Shown: positions 17,527 to 26,158 of the stretch, in pieces
Position numbering within the stretch: the first letter of the stretch is position 1
Layout of the letters: every line of letters starts with the position of its first letter
Assembly (NCBI RefSeq): GCF_002150505.1
Contig: NZ_MSSV01000009.1
Location: forward strand, 124,001-188,000
Length of the DNA stretch: 64,000 nt
Direction of reading: 5' to 3'
Source: Algoriphagus ratkowskyi
GTDB lineage: Bacteria > Bacteroidota > Bacteroidia > Cytophagales > Cyclobacteriaceae
Translations under genes and position numbers: made by a program
The notes under the pieces: generated by a model
Database searches by the model: none
What the model was told of the DNA's origin: nothing
Seen by the model: the letters and a program-made list of their open reading frames with translations, nothing else

Positions 17527-18243
17527 TCATTTGGCTGTCGCCAAAAAAACTAACTTCTCCCCTACTAAACCCTGAACTATAAAGTCGCTTTCATTTCTAT
17601 ACAAATGAATATCTAATTCATCTTCCTTGACGCATTCCGCAAGGTAATTAATCAGAAAACGTGGTGTATCGCATCCATTTTCCCGAAGGATGTTTTCCAC
17701 CCAGCGCACATAACTTGTATTGTTGACATGATTATTCAGGTCAAGATCAGAATACCTGACCTTTAGCTTTTCACTCTTAAGGAGTTCACCTTCACATTTA
17801 ATCTTCTCAGGTTGCCAAGCCGGTTTTTCTTCAGGATTAAACAGCTCCGCAGACAATACTTTCTCTGGCCTCAAAATCCTCTTTGATTGCACATTCATCA
17901 GCACCCATGAACTCATCGCATGTGCTAAAACAACTCCTTGAAAATCAGTAACCAAAAACTCTCGAAACGCGAAAAGCTTATCCTGTCCACGTCCAGCAGT
18001 ATAAACCTTGATCGAATCCCCCCAAGAAGGCAGATTCTCACATTTGATATCCATGCGAGCCATAATCCAGGACAAATGCTGCTCTTGTAGGTTTCTTCCA
18101 AAATCAGCGGAATCAGCATGTCTCCAAGCTATTTCCTGAAAAAGATTAGACAAGGCCGTCAAACTCAACTTCCCATCTGGATCGACCTGATAGGAGCGAA
18201 CTTCAAAATCTTTTTGAAACTGAAAGGAAGGGTTTGAGCTCAT
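17527..18243 (-). CDS. Acyl-ACP thioesterase (FatA/FatB type, PF01643)
   Basis: Releases free fatty acid from acyl carrier protein in the cytoplasm. Double hotdog fold: N-terminal hotdog with FEVRSYQVDPDGKLSLTALSNLFQEIAWRH, and C-terminal hotdog opening with KVRYSDLDLNNHVNNTSYVRWVEN, which contains the conserved Asn-His catalytic pair of the family. The length of 238 residues is standard for bacterial members. Its start overlaps the stop of the MFS gene by four bases (18240-18243), so both are on one transcript. Chain-length preference is unknown. Confidence 0.9.
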   Translation of the reverse strand: MSSNPSFQFQKDFEVRSYQVDPDGKLSLTALSNLFQEIAWRHADSADFGRNLQEQHLSWIMARMDIKCENLPSWGDSIKVYTAGRGQDKLFAFREFLVTDFQGVVLAHAMSSWVLMNVQSKRILRPEKVLSAELFNPEEKPAWQPEKIKCEGELLKSEKLKVRYSDLDLNNHVNNTSYVRWVENILRENGCDTPRFLINYLAECVKEDELDIHLYRNESDFIVQGLVGEKLVFLATAK

Positions 18244-19415
18244 TTAATTTGGTTAGGTGAAGGTTTTACCGGAATCAGAAATACTGCTTTTCGCACACTA
18301 GAAAGTACAGTAATCCCCAGACCACTCACAGCAATAAGCGCAAATGAGACTTTTAAATTAAATAATTCTGCGATAAATCCGATTAATGGAGGACCTAACA
18401 AAAAGCCAAAGAATGAAATAGTCGATACCAATGCCAATGCAACACTAGGCGTATATAATTTAGAGCGACCCGCAATACTATATGAAAGTGGTATGATAGA
18501 AGCAACACCTAGACCTACCAGTAAAAAACCTACCGTCGCCATCGCTACTGAAGGGAAAAGAACTGATAAGCTTAATCCCGTAAATATCAAAATCCCACTT
18601 ACTTGGATCACTTCGACCTTAGTATATCTAGCGGCAACCTTATCAGTTACAAATCTCCCGGCAGCCATAGCACCCATAAATGCCACATATCCTAAAGCAA
18701 TTAAAGTAGGATCTGACTGGACTACTTTCTTAAAATAAACCCCCGACCAGTCAAACATACAGCCTTCAGCCATCATACCCAGAAATGCAATAAGACTGAT
18801 TCTAAGCAATAGCGCATCCGGTTTCCTAATCACCATTCCTCCTCCACTTTCAGTCGCTCTCTTTTCTTTGACAATGTAGCCTTGGGCAGAAAGTATAATG
18901 ATGATGGAAATAGCCATCACTACGAAGTAATGTTGCGCTGGAGAAAAGCCGAAAAATATCAACAAAGCTCCCAATCCTGCTCCAGAGAAACCAGCCAAAC
19001 TCCATAAGCCATGAAAGGAAGCCAGAATACTTTTCCCCATCTTATCTTCCAAATCTAAGGCCTGTGTATTAAGTGAAATATTCATCACATTTCCAAGCAT
19101 ACCATATAGGATCAGTACTGGAGTTATCATCCATGTAGTCGGAGCTAGACCGATCAATGGCAAGGTCATGGCATAGGCGAAAGCCCCAAACATAACCACT
19201 GCACGGCTTCCAAACTGATGCACTGCCCAGCCAGCTATAGGTAAACCTATGACTGATCCCAGCGGCAAAAACAACAAAAGTGTTCCTAATTGTCCTTCGG
19301 AAAGATCAAACTTGGCTTGGATATCTGGAATCCTCGCTGCCCAAGATGCAAAGCAAAGACCGGCGAAAAAGAAAAAAGCACCTAGGGCAACTCGTCTTTT
19401 GGAAAGTATGTTCAT
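18240..19415 (-). CDS. MFS transporter, YbjJ-like
   Basis: A 391-residue transporter with 12 predicted TM helices. The N-terminus FAGLCFASWAARIPDIQAKFDLSEGQLGTLLL is characteristic of the YbjJ subgroup of the major facilitator superfamily, and the loop 2-3 region GSRAVVMFGAF fits the MFS loop motif. A central cytoplasmic loop (around KEKRATESGGG) separates the two six-helix halves. It is coupled to the downstream acyl-ACP thioesterase by ATGA overlap, which could hint at export of a lipid-derived or other organic product, but substrate is unknown. A -7-like TACTTTTG box lies at 19441-19448 on the minus strand. Confidence 0.88.
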   Translation of the reverse strand: MNILSKRRVALGAFFFFAGLCFASWAARIPDIQAKFDLSEGQLGTLLLFLPLGSVIGLPIAGWAVHQFGSRAVVMFGAFAYAMTLPLIGLAPTTWMITPVLILYGMLGNVMNISLNTQALDLEDKMGKSILASFHGLWSLAGFSGAGLGALLIFFGFSPAQHYFVVMAISIIIILSAQGYIVKEKRATESGGGMVIRKPDALLLRISLIAFLGMMAEGCMFDWSGVYFKKVVQSDPTLIALGYVAFMGAMAAGRFVTDKVAARYTKVEVIQVSGILIFTGLSLSVLFPSVAMATVGFLLVGLGVASIIPLSYSIAGRSKLYTPSVALALVSTISFFGFLLGPPLIGFIAELFNLKVSFALIAVSGLGITVLSSVRKAVFLIPVKPSPNQIK

Positions 19416-19536
19416 GAATAAACTAGGTTTAGGAGGCTCACAAAAGTAGGCAACATTAGATCAAAATCATGTCCTTTTCAGAACATTGACTCTCAAAACT
19501 GGTTACCTTAGTCAAACTTACTTTACCCAAAAACCC

Positions 19537-19617
19537 ATGGAATTGGTCATAGCAGCAGGCGTAATCGTTACCGCCATATTTTTAATCCGCTTTATTATCA
19601 AAAAAGTTTTTGATTGA
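19537..19617 (+). CDS. Possible 26-residue single-TM protein
   Basis: A plus-strand ORF that starts MELVIAAGVIVT and continues as one hydrophobic helix to a Lys-Lys-Val-Phe-Asp end. It lies in the 260-base gap between the MFS and YeeE-type genes, on the opposite strand from both, and a hairpin terminator directly follows its stop. The composition is exactly that of a bacterial small membrane protein. No homologue is recalled, and the evidence is structure and context only. Confidence 0.4.
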   Translation: MELVIAAGVIVTAIFLIRFIIKKVFD

Positions 19618-19650
19618 AAAAGCCACTTCCGTTGGAGAAAGTGGCTTTCA
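19618..19650. terminator. Bidirectional hairpin terminator
   Basis: aaagccactt (19619-19628) pairs with aagtggcttt (19639-19648). T-rich sequence follows on both strands. It closes the small plus-strand ORF and the minus-strand YeeE-type operon. Confidence 0.6.
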
Positions 19651-19676
19651 AAATTCTATTTTCAATTATTAGCGTA

Positions 19677-20162
19677 TCAATTCGGGAGCTTATCCGAAAA
19701 CTTCCCGTAAACCCACGTCCCGGCGATAGCTGATAGTAAGGTTATAATAATCACTGTAAACCCACTTCCAATCTGCGCAAACAGCGGCCCTGGACATGCA
19801 CCTGTAATCGCCCAACCTAGACCAAAGATAAACCCGCCATAGATCTGTCCTTTTCGGAATTCCTTCGTCGGTATCTTAATTTCCTCACCTGCGATAGACT
19901 TAACTTTTAAACGCTTGATTAGTTGAATGGAAATAATACCTACTACTATCGCGGAGCCTATCACTCCATACATGTGAAATGAATCCAATCTGAACATTTC
20001 CTGTATTCTGAACCAAGAGATAATCTCTGCCTTCACAAATACGATCCCAAACAAAATTCCCAGAATCAGGTATTTTATTAAAGCAAAACCTTTCTCTCCA
20101 GTCTCTTGTAAATTCGGAGCATCACAAACCGCCTCTTGTATATTTTTATTTTTTACGTTCAT
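19677..20162 (-). CDS. YeeE/YedE-type membrane protein (DUF6691), second half of a pair
   Basis: A 161-residue protein with four TM helices and the motif GWAITGACPGPLFAQIGSG near residues 113-131, where the Cys is the conserved relay residue of YeeE-type thiosulfate or sulfane-sulfur channels. The N-terminal 27 residues are soluble and contain one Cys. It is a half-size protein that pairs with the gene starting at 20754. The ten-base spacing and shared family suggest the two halves form one transporter, as in split YeeE/YedE systems. Expected role: movement of thiosulfate or a sulfur atom across the inner membrane. Confidence 0.87.
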   Translation of the reverse strand: MNVKNKNIQEAVCDAPNLQETGEKGFALIKYLILGILFGIVFVKAEIISWFRIQEMFRLDSFHMYGVIGSAIVVGIISIQLIKRLKVKSIAGEEIKIPTKEFRKGQIYGGFIFGLGWAITGACPGPLFAQIGSGFTVIIITLLSAIAGTWVYGKFSDKLPN

Positions 20163-20172
20163 TTTCTATTTC

Positions 20173-20754
20173 TTAAAATCCTACCAACTTCATTAAAGGC
20201 GCTAAAAATACCTGCGTCATGAGAAAACCACCCACCATAAAGAAAAGGGTAGCAACCATGGATGGCCATTGTAGCGAACTAATTCCCATGATCGCATGAC
20301 CAGAAGTACATCCTCCTGCGTAGCGAGTTCCAAAACCAACTAGGAATCCACCCAGAACAAAGAATACCAGTCCTTTGGCAGTGAAAATATTTTCCCATGA
20401 GAAAATATCTGTTGGCATAAGGCCAGAGAAATCTGTGATTCCCAAAGCAGCCAAATCAGTCTGAGTTTGTGCAGCTATTACAATTTCATCGGGATTTGAC
20501 ATGAAGGTGGTGGCTATAAAACCTCCTACTAGTACGCCTAGGACAAATACCAAATTCCACATTTCCTTTCTCCAGTTATAGTTGAAAAAAGGAATACCTG
20601 CTGGAATGCAGATCGCACAGGCATGACGAAGGGAAGATGAGATTCCAAAGCTCTTGTTTCCCAAAATTAGAAGTGCCGGAACAGTAAGTCCGATCATGGG
20701 TCCAGCGATATACCATGGCCAGGGCTGGGAGATCCAGTCTATAAATTGATTCAT
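20173..20754 (-). CDS. YeeE/YedE-type sulfur transporter, first half of a pair
   Basis: A 193-residue protein with five TM helices. Conserved Cys motifs CAICIPAG (about residues 41-48) and [16 protein letters not shown] (about 139-154) match the reactive Cys loops of YeeE-family thiosulfate carriers. It lies directly upstream of the DUF6691 partner and downstream (in transcription order) of the persulfide dioxygenase-rhodanese gene, which ends in its own terminator. An 18-bp perfect palindrome lies 37-54 bases before the ATG and could be an operator. Confidence 0.88.
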   Translation of the reverse strand: MNQFIDWISQPWPWYIAGPMIGLTVPALLILGNKSFGISSSLRHACAICIPAGIPFFNYNWRKEMWNLVFVLGVLVGGFIATTFMSNPDEIVIAAQTQTDLAALGITDFSGLMPTDIFSWENIFTAKGLVFFVLGGFLVGFGTRYAGGCTSGHAIMGISSLQWPSMVATLFFMVGGFLMTQVFLAPLMKLVGF

Positions 20755-20790
20755 ATATGTTTATTAATCGGATGTTTTTTTAAGTATATA

Positions 20791-20808
20791 CTCTAACTGA
20801 AGTTAGAG
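20791..20808. promoter_or_regulatory. Perfect palindrome, candidate operator of the YeeE-type operon
   Basis: CTCTAACT-GA-AGTTAGAG: eight-base arms, two-base centre, 37-54 bases upstream of the YeeE-type start. The centre is too short for a hairpin loop with full pairing, which favours a protein-binding site. The regulator is not in the window. Confidence 0.45.
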
Positions 20809-20830
20809 CCCTTTTCTTCTTTGTTTGACC

Positions 20831-20870
20831 GGTTGGAAGACCGATGACCGAAGAGGCCTAAAGGCTAGCG
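20831..20870 (+). repeat. Dispersed GACCGA-type intergenic repeat, copy 1
   Basis: ggaagaccgatgaccgaaga core followed by ggcc and gctag. It is related to copies at 22520-22556 (opposite strand) and 26119-26158. Confidence 0.55.
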
Positions 20871-20931
20871 TTAATCTTATTCTGTAATACTTTTTGATTT
20901 TTAACAGAGCAAATTCCACTCATAAATATTC

Positions 20932-20967
20932 AAAAAGAGTGGTCTGTGAGGACACAGACCACGGCTC
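20932..20967 (-). terminator. Terminator of the persulfide dioxygenase gene
   Basis: A ten-base perfect stem gtggtctgtg (20939-20948) / cacagaccac (20953-20962) with a four-base loop. On the minus strand it is followed by CTCTTTTTG. It is 50 bases beyond the gene's stop. Confidence 0.75.
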
Positions 20968-21013
20968 TACTTATAGTCTTGAATCTAATATCTTATGTCT
21001 CAATACTTACTAC

Positions 21014-22435
21014 TTACAGCAACGTAGTTGGGCAAACGAAATCTGAAACCTTGAATTTCTCAGATTCTTTGAGATCTTTGAAACCGCCATTGATATCAAT
21101 CAGATTATCATATCCTCTTGCTCTTAGGATTGAATTGAAAACCATCGATCTGTAGCCACCAGCGCAATGCACGTAGTAGGTTTTATCCTTGTCTATCTTC
21201 GCCATGCTTTCATTGATGTAATCAAGAGGGGCATTTTCTGCATCTTGCACATGCTCAGATTGGAATTCACTTTCTTTTCTCACATCCAAAATAGAAATGT
21301 CAGGATTTGATTTTTGGATTTCAGAAAGCTCATCCGCTGAAATGGATTTGATTTGATCAATTTCCAGACCTGATTGTTTCCAAGATTCAATTCCTCCATC
21401 CAAATATCCAATCGCATAGTCATAACCTACTCTTGCAAGTCTAGTAATTACTTCTTCTTCTCTTCCTTCCTCTGCTACGACAAGAATTTCTTGTTTCAAA
21501 TCAGGAATCATCGCTCCCACCCAAACAGCAAAGCTTCCGTCGATTCCGATATTTACTGAATTAGGCACAAAGCCTTTTGCGAAAACCTGTGGTGCACGAG
21601 TATCCAAGATCAACGCGCCAGTTTCATTCGCAGCAGCTTCAAATTCCACTGGTGTCAAAGGTTTCACGCCTCTTTCTATTACCGTGTCGATGCTATCATA
21701 TCCTTCGATATTCATCATCACATTCTGAGGGAAATATGCTGGAGGAGGAGTCAGCCCAGTAATCACTTCTTTGATAAACTGCTCTTTGGTCATTTCCTGA
21801 AGTGCATAATTCGTTTTCTTCTGGTTACCCAAAGAATCAGAAGTCTCCTTGCTCATGTTTTTGCCACAGGCGGAACCTGCACCATGCGCTGGATAGACGG
21901 TCAATCCATCTGAAAGTGGCATTATTTTATTGCGAAGCGAATCGTATAAATGACCTGCTAGAATTTCCTGAGTCAAATCAGCAACTACTTTCTGTGCCAA
22001 ATCTGGTCTTCCGACATCGCCTATAAATAAGGTGTCGCCTGTGAAAATCGCTTCTGCATTTCCTTCCTCGTTGAAAAGCAGGTAGCAAGAACTCTCCATA
22101 GTATGACCTGGCGTGTGGATCAGTTTGATTTTGGCTTTCCCAATCTGGAACTCTTCTCCGTCCTGAGCGATGTGCGCTGCAAAACCTAGCTTCATATCAG
22201 TAGGGCCATAGACAATCTCAGCACCTGTTTTTTTTGCCAAATCTATATGACCTGAAACAAAGTCAGCATGAAAGTGAGTTTCAAACACATACTTTATTTT
22301 AGCATTTCTCCGATCGGCTTTCTCAATGTAAGGCTGAACTTCTCTCAGCGGATCGATTACCGCAGCTTCTCCGTCTGACTCAATATAATAAGCTCCTTGG
22401 GCTAAACATCCTGTATATATCTGTTCTATTTTCAT
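21014..22435 (-). CDS. Persulfide dioxygenase-like MBL hydrolase fused to two rhodanese domains
   Basis: A 473-residue cytoplasmic enzyme. Residues 1-250 form an ETHE1/Blh-type metallo-beta-lactamase domain with iron ligands H54, H56, D58 and H63 in THFHADFVSGH and further ligands in HTPGH and FTGDTLF; it would oxidise glutathione- or protein-persulfide to sulfite. Two rhodanese domains follow (about 265-360 and 375-470). The first has no Cys in its active-site loop (VVAEEGREE) and is probably structural. The second has CAGGYRS and should transfer sulfane sulfur, joining sulfite and sulfur to thiosulfate. It has its own -7-like box upstream and terminator, with thioredoxin upstream and the YeeE-type pair downstream. 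Confidence 0.92.
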   Translation of the reverse strand: MKIEQIYTGCLAQGAYYIESDGEAAVIDPLREVQPYIEKADRRNAKIKYVFETHFHADFVSGHIDLAKKTGAEIVYGPTDMKLGFAAHIAQDGEEFQIGKAKIKLIHTPGHTMESSCYLLFNEEGNAEAIFTGDTLFIGDVGRPDLAQKVVADLTQEILAGHLYDSLRNKIMPLSDGLTVYPAHGAGSACGKNMSKETSDSLGNQKKTNYALQEMTKEQFIKEVITGLTPPPAYFPQNVMMNIEGYDSIDTVIERGVKPLTPVEFEAAANETGALILDTRAPQVFAKGFVPNSVNIGIDGSFAVWVGAMIPDLKQEILVVAEEGREEEVITRLARVGYDYAIGYLDGGIESWKQSGLEIDQIKSISADELSEIQKSNPDISILDVRKESEFQSEHVQDAENAPLDYINESMAKIDKDKTYYVHCAGGYRSMVFNSILRARGYDNLIDINGGFKDLKESEKFKVSDFVCPTTLL

Positions 22436-22519
22436 ATCTATGTTTCTATTAATATTTTTTCTCTAGAAGTAAAATGAGACTCAGTATCTCAGAGGATGAC
22501 GAACTTCAGGATTTCGGCT

Positions 22520-22556
22520 CTTCGGTCTCCCGTCATCGGTCTTCCAGCTGTTAATC
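22520..22556 (-). repeat. Dispersed GACCGA-type intergenic repeat, copy 2
   Basis: Reverse orientation. The minus strand reads ggaagaccgatgacgggagaccgaaga. It lies in the leader region of the persulfide dioxygenase gene. Confidence 0.55.
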
Positions 22557-22562
22557 TCTTTA

Positions 22563-22570
22563 CAAAAGTA
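22563..22570 (-). promoter_or_regulatory. -7 box candidate of the persulfide dioxygenase gene
   Basis: TACTTTTG on the minus strand matches the Bacteroidota TAnnTTTG element. No good -33 TTG at 17-23 bases is visible. Transcript leader would be about 120 bases. Confidence 0.4.
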
Positions 22571-22619
22571 GGGGTTTGAGTTTTAGCCCTGAATGACTTT
22601 TGTCACAGAAGGCTCAAGC

Positions 22620-22934
22620 TTACTCTATAATATTAGAATTTATGGTTTTGACCAGCTGATGAGCTGGAACAACGCCAGACTCTCTCCATAAGATTTTCCC
22701 TTTCTGGAAAAGTATCAAGGTTGGGACACCTCGAACTTGGAATTTGCTCGCCGCTAATTGGTTTTTGTCTACATCTACTTTCAGTATTTTCACTTTATCC
22801 CCCAATTGCTTAGCAGTATCTTCCAAAATAGGTTGCATCATCTTACAGGGACCACACCAAGTGGCGAAGAAATCCACTAATACAGCTTGGTCTCCATCAA
22901 TAAGTTCCTGGAATGTTTTGGCTTTCGTAGGCAT
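22620..22934 (-). CDS. trxA: Thioredoxin
   Basis: Cytoplasmic dithiol-disulfide oxidoreductase. It carries VDFFATWCGPCKMM with the redox WCGPC, then DVDKNQLAASKFQVRGVPTLILF with the cis-Pro. The length is about 104 residues from the ATG at 22934. An earlier ATG at 22955 would add seven residues (MKKKSEI), but a -7-like TACTTTTG at 22958-22965 would put the transcript start near 22951, so the shorter start is preferred. In this neighbourhood it could serve as persulfide or sulfur acceptor/reductant for the dioxygenase-rhodanese protein (inference). Confidence 0.93.
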   Translation of the reverse strand: MPTKAKTFQELIDGDQAVLVDFFATWCGPCKMMQPILEDTAKQLGDKVKILKVDVDKNQLAASKFQVRGVPTLILFQKGKILWRESGVVPAHQLVKTINSNIIE

Positions 22935-22957
22935 GATTTCTGATTTTTTTTTCACAA

Positions 22958-22965
22958 CAAAAGTA
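22958..22965 (-). promoter_or_regulatory. -7 box candidate of trxA
   Basis: TACTTTTG on the minus strand fits TAnnTTTG. A TTG lies 15 bases further upstream, shorter than the usual 19. It supports the trxA start at 22934. Confidence 0.45.
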
Positions 22966-23101
22966 GAAGCAATATCAGTTCAACTCAGTAATTATTATCA
23001 CATAGTGTTGGAGGAAGAAACATGAAGTGTTTTAAAATACCTAAAATCGACCTATTTGGCATTTATTTTTTTTATTTTCGCCAGTCAAATTCCACTCAAT
23101 A

Positions 23102-26083
23102 ATGCTCAATTACAAGCAAATCAATAATCTGACCGGTTGGGTCGTTTTTGCGGTAGCTACTTTGGTATACGTTCTTACTGTAGAACAAACTGCTAGTTTC
23201 TGGGATCCAGGAGAGTTCATAGCCGTAGCATACAAGTTACAAGTGCCTCACCCTCCAGGAGCTCCATTCTTTCTTTTGGTGTACCGCATGTTCAGTTTCT
23301 TTGCTTTCGGAGATCCTTTACAGGTGGCCTATTGGATGAATATCGGTAGTGCGCTATTCTCTAGCTTCTCCATTTTATTCCTTTTTTGGTCAATTACCTT
23401 ATTTGGCAAAAAGCTTTTCAAAGTAACAGAAGGTCAGGAAAGTAAGGGCGAAACTATAACCTTGATGGGTGCTGGAATCGTTGGCGCACTGGTTTACACA
23501 TTTTCAGATAGCTTCTGGTATTCTGCGGTAGAATCCGAAGTTTACGCCATGTCCTCATTTTTCACAGCGATTGTGATTTGGGCATTCTTGAGGTGGGATA
23601 CAATCACAGATCCACGTGAAGAGAATAAATGGATGATTTTCATCGCTTATCTGATCGGACTTTCTATCGGCGTCCACTTGCTTAACTTGGTGACTTTGCC
23701 TGCTTTGGCACTGATATACTATTTCAAAAAGTATGAAAAGCCAACACTCAAAGGTGGCTTTCTTGCCATGTTCCTTGGTGGCATTGCTTTGATCATTATA
23801 AACAATCTCATCATCCCTGGACTGCCTAGCTTAGCTGGTTCAATGGAGATTTTCTTTGTCAATAGCATTGGGTTACCATTCGGATCAGGTATCGTGGTAT
23901 TCATGCTCTTGTTTTTCGTAGCGGTATATTATGCCTATAGATACTCTCGCAAAAAAGGGAATGCCATTCTAAATACGGCTCTTTTATCTTTCATTTTTAT
24001 TCTGATAGGATATTCGAGTTATGCACTGATAGTGGTTCGAGCCAATCAAGATCCTATCATCAATGAAAATGCACCAAAGGATATCGTAAGCTTTGTATCG
24101 TATCTGAAGCGTGAGCAGTACGGCTACAGACCTCTGCTTCATGGTCAATATTTCACCGCTAAATTAGTAGCGCAGGAAGAAGGTGCTCCTGTTTATATGA
24201 AGGGCAAGGATAAGTACGAGATTGTGGATTATTCTTTAGAAAACACCTACGATCCTACTAAGACCACATTACTTCCACGAGTTTATTCTACGCAGGAAAA
24301 CCACAAAAGACTTTATAGGCAAAAACTTGGTTTGAGAGAAGGGCAAGATCCTACCTTCGGAGACAACATGTATTTCATGTTTTCTCATCAACTAGGCAAA
24401 ATGTACTGGAGATACTTCATGTGGAATTTCTCTGGAAAAGAGTCTGATTTCAGCGATGCTCCATGGGTAGGAATTACCGATGCATTTAAAGATTATCCTG
24501 AATATATTACTGACAACAAGGGGCACAACAACTACTTAATGCTTCCCTTATTGCTTGGTATCATAGGTTTGTTTTTCCAAGCCAAAGTAGATCCGAAGTC
24601 ATTCTATGTGAATTTAATGCTATTCCTGATGATGGGAGTGGTGCTAGTACTCTACCTGAATTCCCCTCCGGTTGAGCCGAGAGAGAGAGATTATATCTAT
24701 GTAGGTAGTTTCTATGCATTTGCTATCTGGGTTGGTATCGGCGTGATGGCAATCGCACATATGATCGGTAGGGCGACGAAGAATCTAGCAACTGCTGGAA
24801 TCATCGCAACACTACTTACTTTGCCAGTAGCTGGACTCATGGGAGCTCAAAACTGGAATGACCACAATCGAAAAGGAAGATATTTCTCAGTGGATTCTGC
24901 AAGAAACTTCCTAGCATCCTGTGCGCCAAATGCAATCTTATTTACCGGTGGTGATAATGATACATTCCCACTTTGGTATGTGCAGGAAGTAGAAGGATTC
25001 CGAACCGACGTCAGAGTGATTGTATTGAGCTACTTCGATACGGATTGGTATGTGGAGCAGATGACGCGACCAGTGAATGAATCTGAAGCTTTACCATTCA
25101 GTCTTGCGCCTAATCGCTACCAAAAAGGTACAAATGATGTGCTTTACGTAGTAGAAAGAGAAAACATGAATGCTATTTCTGCGAAGGAATATCTGAAATT
25201 GCTGAACTCTGGATCTGATCTGCTGAAAATGGAAACAGGTGGTAAGTCTGTAGCCAATATGGTTCCTTCAAGAAACTTGATTCTGGAAGTGGACAGCTCA
25301 GCAGTTTCCAATAAGAATATCATTCCTGAAGAGTTTGCCCCGCTTTTTGCTCCGCAAATGAATCTTCAGGTAACTGGAAACTATGTAACCAAAGGCACTT
25401 TGATGTTGATTGATTTGATTGTTTCTAATAACTGGGAGAGACCAATTTACTTCAACAATACCTCGCTGGCGACTATAGGAATTAACATTCAGGATCATGT
25501 GGTCATGGAAGGCCTTACCTATCGTTTACTTCCTGTCACAAAGCCTGAATACATTCGGGAGGAATTAGTAAATGCTGATTTGGCTTATGAGAACTATATG
25601 ACCAAGTTTGCTTTCCGAGGCATGAATAACACAGATGCCTACTTGGATGAGGAATATAGAAGATTTGCCTCCAATCACAGAAGTGCATTGAACAGTATCG
25701 TAATTGCATTGCTTGACAATAATGACATGGAAAAAGCAGCTACGCTTCTAAACTATGGCTTGGAAGTAATGCCAAACGAAGCTATTCCATACGATCTTTC
25801 CAGCGGTCAGTCAGTCCCTCTTTTCTTTGAGGTTGGAGAAGATGAAAAAGCGCTTGATATAATAGACAAAGTTTCTAAGAAATCACTGGATATGATCGAG
25901 TATTATACCAGCGAGAAAAGAGAGTATGATAGAGAGATGATGATCTCAGTAGAGATGATCAAATATTTCATTCCGCTTTTGGAAGAAAGAGGTTATCAGG
26001 AAAAAGCTCAGGAACTGAAGCTCAGAATGGAGCAATTCCTCGGTCCTCAACAAAGTGGTGGTAGCGCTTTGGAGAGAAGGTAA
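23102..26083 (+). CDS. GT117/DUF2723 (TMEM260-like) membrane glycosyltransferase
   Basis: A 993-residue polytopic membrane protein of the protein O-mannosyltransferase-like fold (family DUF2723/GT117). The acidic first periplasmic loop FWDPGEFIAVAYKLQVPHPPGAP (around residues 35-57) is the family signature; the Asp and Glu are the expected catalytic pair. Ten or more TM helices follow to about residue 600, then a long soluble region beginning with GGDNDTFPLWYVQEVEGFRTDVRV and a C-terminal helical, TPR-like segment (residues 860-990). It probably transfers a sugar from a polyprenyl-linked donor to envelope proteins. A terminator hairpin lies 150 bases downstream. Confidence 0.9.
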   Translation: MLNYKQINNLTGWVVFAVATLVYVLTVEQTASFWDPGEFIAVAYKLQVPHPPGAPFFLLVYRMFSFFAFGDPLQVAYWMNIGSALFSSFSILFLFWSITLFGKKLFKVTEGQESKGETITLMGAGIVGALVYTFSDSFWYSAVESEVYAMSSFFTAIVIWAFLRWDTITDPREENKWMIFIAYLIGLSIGVHLLNLVTLPALALIYYFKKYEKPTLKGGFLAMFLGGIALIIINNLIIPGLPSLAGSMEIFFVNSIGLPFGSGIVVFMLLFFVAVYYAYRYSRKKGNAILNTALLSFIFILIGYSSYALIVVRANQDPIINENAPKDIVSFVSYLKREQYGYRPLLHGQYFTAKLVAQEEGAPVYMKGKDKYEIVDYSLENTYDPTKTTLLPRVYSTQENHKRLYRQKLGLREGQDPTFGDNMYFMFSHQLGKMYWRYFMWNFSGKESDFSDAPWVGITDAFKDYPEYITDNKGHNNYLMLPLLLGIIGLFFQAKVDPKSFYVNLMLFLMMGVVLVLYLNSPPVEPRERDYIYVGSFYAFAIWVGIGVMAIAHMIGRATKNLATAGIIATLLTLPVAGLMGAQNWNDHNRKGRYFSVDSARNFLASCAPNAILFTGGDNDTFPLWYVQEVEGFRTDVRVIVLSYFDTDWYVEQMTRPVNESEALPFSLAPNRYQKGTNDVLYVVERENMNAISAKEYLKLLNSGSDLLKMETGGKSVANMVPSRNLILEVDSSAVSNKNIIPEEFAPLFAPQMNLQVTGNYVTKGTLMLIDLIVSNNWERPIYFNNTSLATIGINIQDHVVMEGLTYRLLPVTKPEYIREELVNADLAYENYMTKFAFRGMNNTDAYLDEEYRRFASNHRSALNSIVIALLDNNDMEKAATLLNYGLEVMPNEAIPYDLSSGQSVPLFFEVGEDEKALDIIDKVSKKSLDMIEYYTSEKREYDREMMISVEMIKYFIPLLEERGYQEKAQELKLRMEQFLGPQQSGGSALERR

Positions 26084-26118
26084 TTCTATGTAGTTATCAC
26101 TGCTATGGTAAACTTTAC

Positions 26119-26158
26119 GGAAGACCGAAGACAGGGGACCGGAGGGCCTTCAATGCTA
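26119..26158 (+). repeat. Dispersed GACCGA-type intergenic repeat, copy 3
   Basis: ggaagaccgaagacaggg core followed by ggcc and tgctag, colinear with copy 1 at 20831-20870. Confidence 0.55.
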
